NCBI GenBank assembly: GCA_947174965.1
Contig: CAMWKY010000154.1
Coordinates: forward strand, 1 to 5,646
Reading direction: 5' to 3'
Length of the DNA stretch: 5,646 nucleotides
Source: an uncultured Ruminococcus sp.
GTDB taxonomy: Bacteria > Bacillota > Clostridia > Oscillospirales > Ruminococcaceae
In this document: positions 5,570 through 5,646 of the stretch, piece after piece
Layout of the letters: every line of letters begins with the position of its first letter
Numbering within the stretch: the stretch's first letter is position 1
Notes under the pieces: generated by a model
Told to the model about the DNA's origin: nothing
Databases searched by the model: none
The model's input: the letters and a program-made list of their open reading frames with translations, nothing else
Position numbers and translations under genes: made by a program

Positions 5570-5646
5570 TGATATAGAAGTTTTTGATTTTTTAATATAG
5601 ACCGCATAACACAGCGTTATGCAGTCCTGCCATATTTTCCTGTTTC
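5553..5646 (+). mobile_element. Possible 5' end of a group II intron or other insertion in maff2
   Basis: Maff2 coding similarity ends at about 5560, and the rest of the window has stops in all three forward frames. A GTGCG at 5553-5557 matches the GUGYG 5' end of group II introns, and the sequence beyond it is AT-rich with a stable hairpin (5600-5626), as RNA structure would require. Intron orientation would be sense to the gene. However, GGT GCG AAA is also simply the codons for the conserved G-A-K, so the motif may be coincidence. Only 94 bp are visible; no reverse transcriptase or domain V can be seen. Confidence 0.35.
5600..5626 (+). other. Stem-loop beyond the maff2 break
   Basis: GCATAAC (5604-5610) and GTTATGC (5616-5622) pair perfectly around ACAGC. 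After one C/A mismatch the stem extends by GAC (5600-5602) with GTC (5624-5626). No T run follows on the + strand, and the - strand side lacks a proper T tract, so it is not a canonical terminator. It may be an RNA structural element of the inserted sequence, or a protein-binding dyad. Confidence 0.45.

Overview
The window looks like the conjugation module of an integrative and conjugative element (ICE) from a low-GC Gram-positive gut-type bacterium, most likely a clostridium of the Ruminococcus/Oscillospiraceae kind. The grounds are AT-rich DNA, strong AGGAGG-type ribosome binding sites, and a gene set known from Tn1549/CTn-like ICEs of Clostridia: short MOBP-like relaxase, DUF6017 replication-type protein, PcfB/DUF3801 protein, VirD4-type coupling ATPase and Maff2 protein. 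The host assignment is inference. Every gene I accept is on the + strand.

Layout. Positions 1-423 hold the 3' part of a short relaxase that runs in from the left edge. About 500 bp (424-926) follow without a convincing long gene. This stretch is very AT-rich and carries several TATAAT boxes, small inverted repeats including GAAC/GTTC dyads, a 34-codon candidate leader ORF, and a strong intrinsic terminator (860-894) just upstream of the first downstream ribosome binding site. A tightly packed operon then begins: an 84-aa stand-alone winged-helix-like protein (927-1181), a 392-aa DUF6017/replication-initiator-like protein (1192-2370), a 90-aa protein of unknown function (2400-2672), PcfB/DUF3801 (2675-3154), a possible 23-codon linker ORF (3151-3222), the 650-aa VirD4/PcfC coupling protein (3212-5164), and a Maff2-family small membrane protein (5249-5569).

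How the genes fit together. In ICEs of this type the relaxase nicks oriT and pilots the strand. The coupling ATPase, helped by PcfB, brings the relaxosome to the type IV secretion channel. Maff2-like proteins sit at the start of the channel genes. The DUF6017 and winged-helix proteins probably serve element replication or regulation. The terminator between the candidate promoters and the operon means transcription from upstream must read through it, which suggests attenuation or antitermination control.

Most notable points: (1) the Maff2 reading frame loses its family sequence right after the conserved NDNPGAK motif and stops; a GTGCG motif at the break fits the 5' end of a group II intron or another insertion. 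(2) A leader ORF runs through the terminator upstream of the transfer operon. (3) The relaxase has a Cys-rich expansion inside its histidine motif. I saw no CRISPR array, rRNA, tRNA or resistance gene, and no clearly new defence system.
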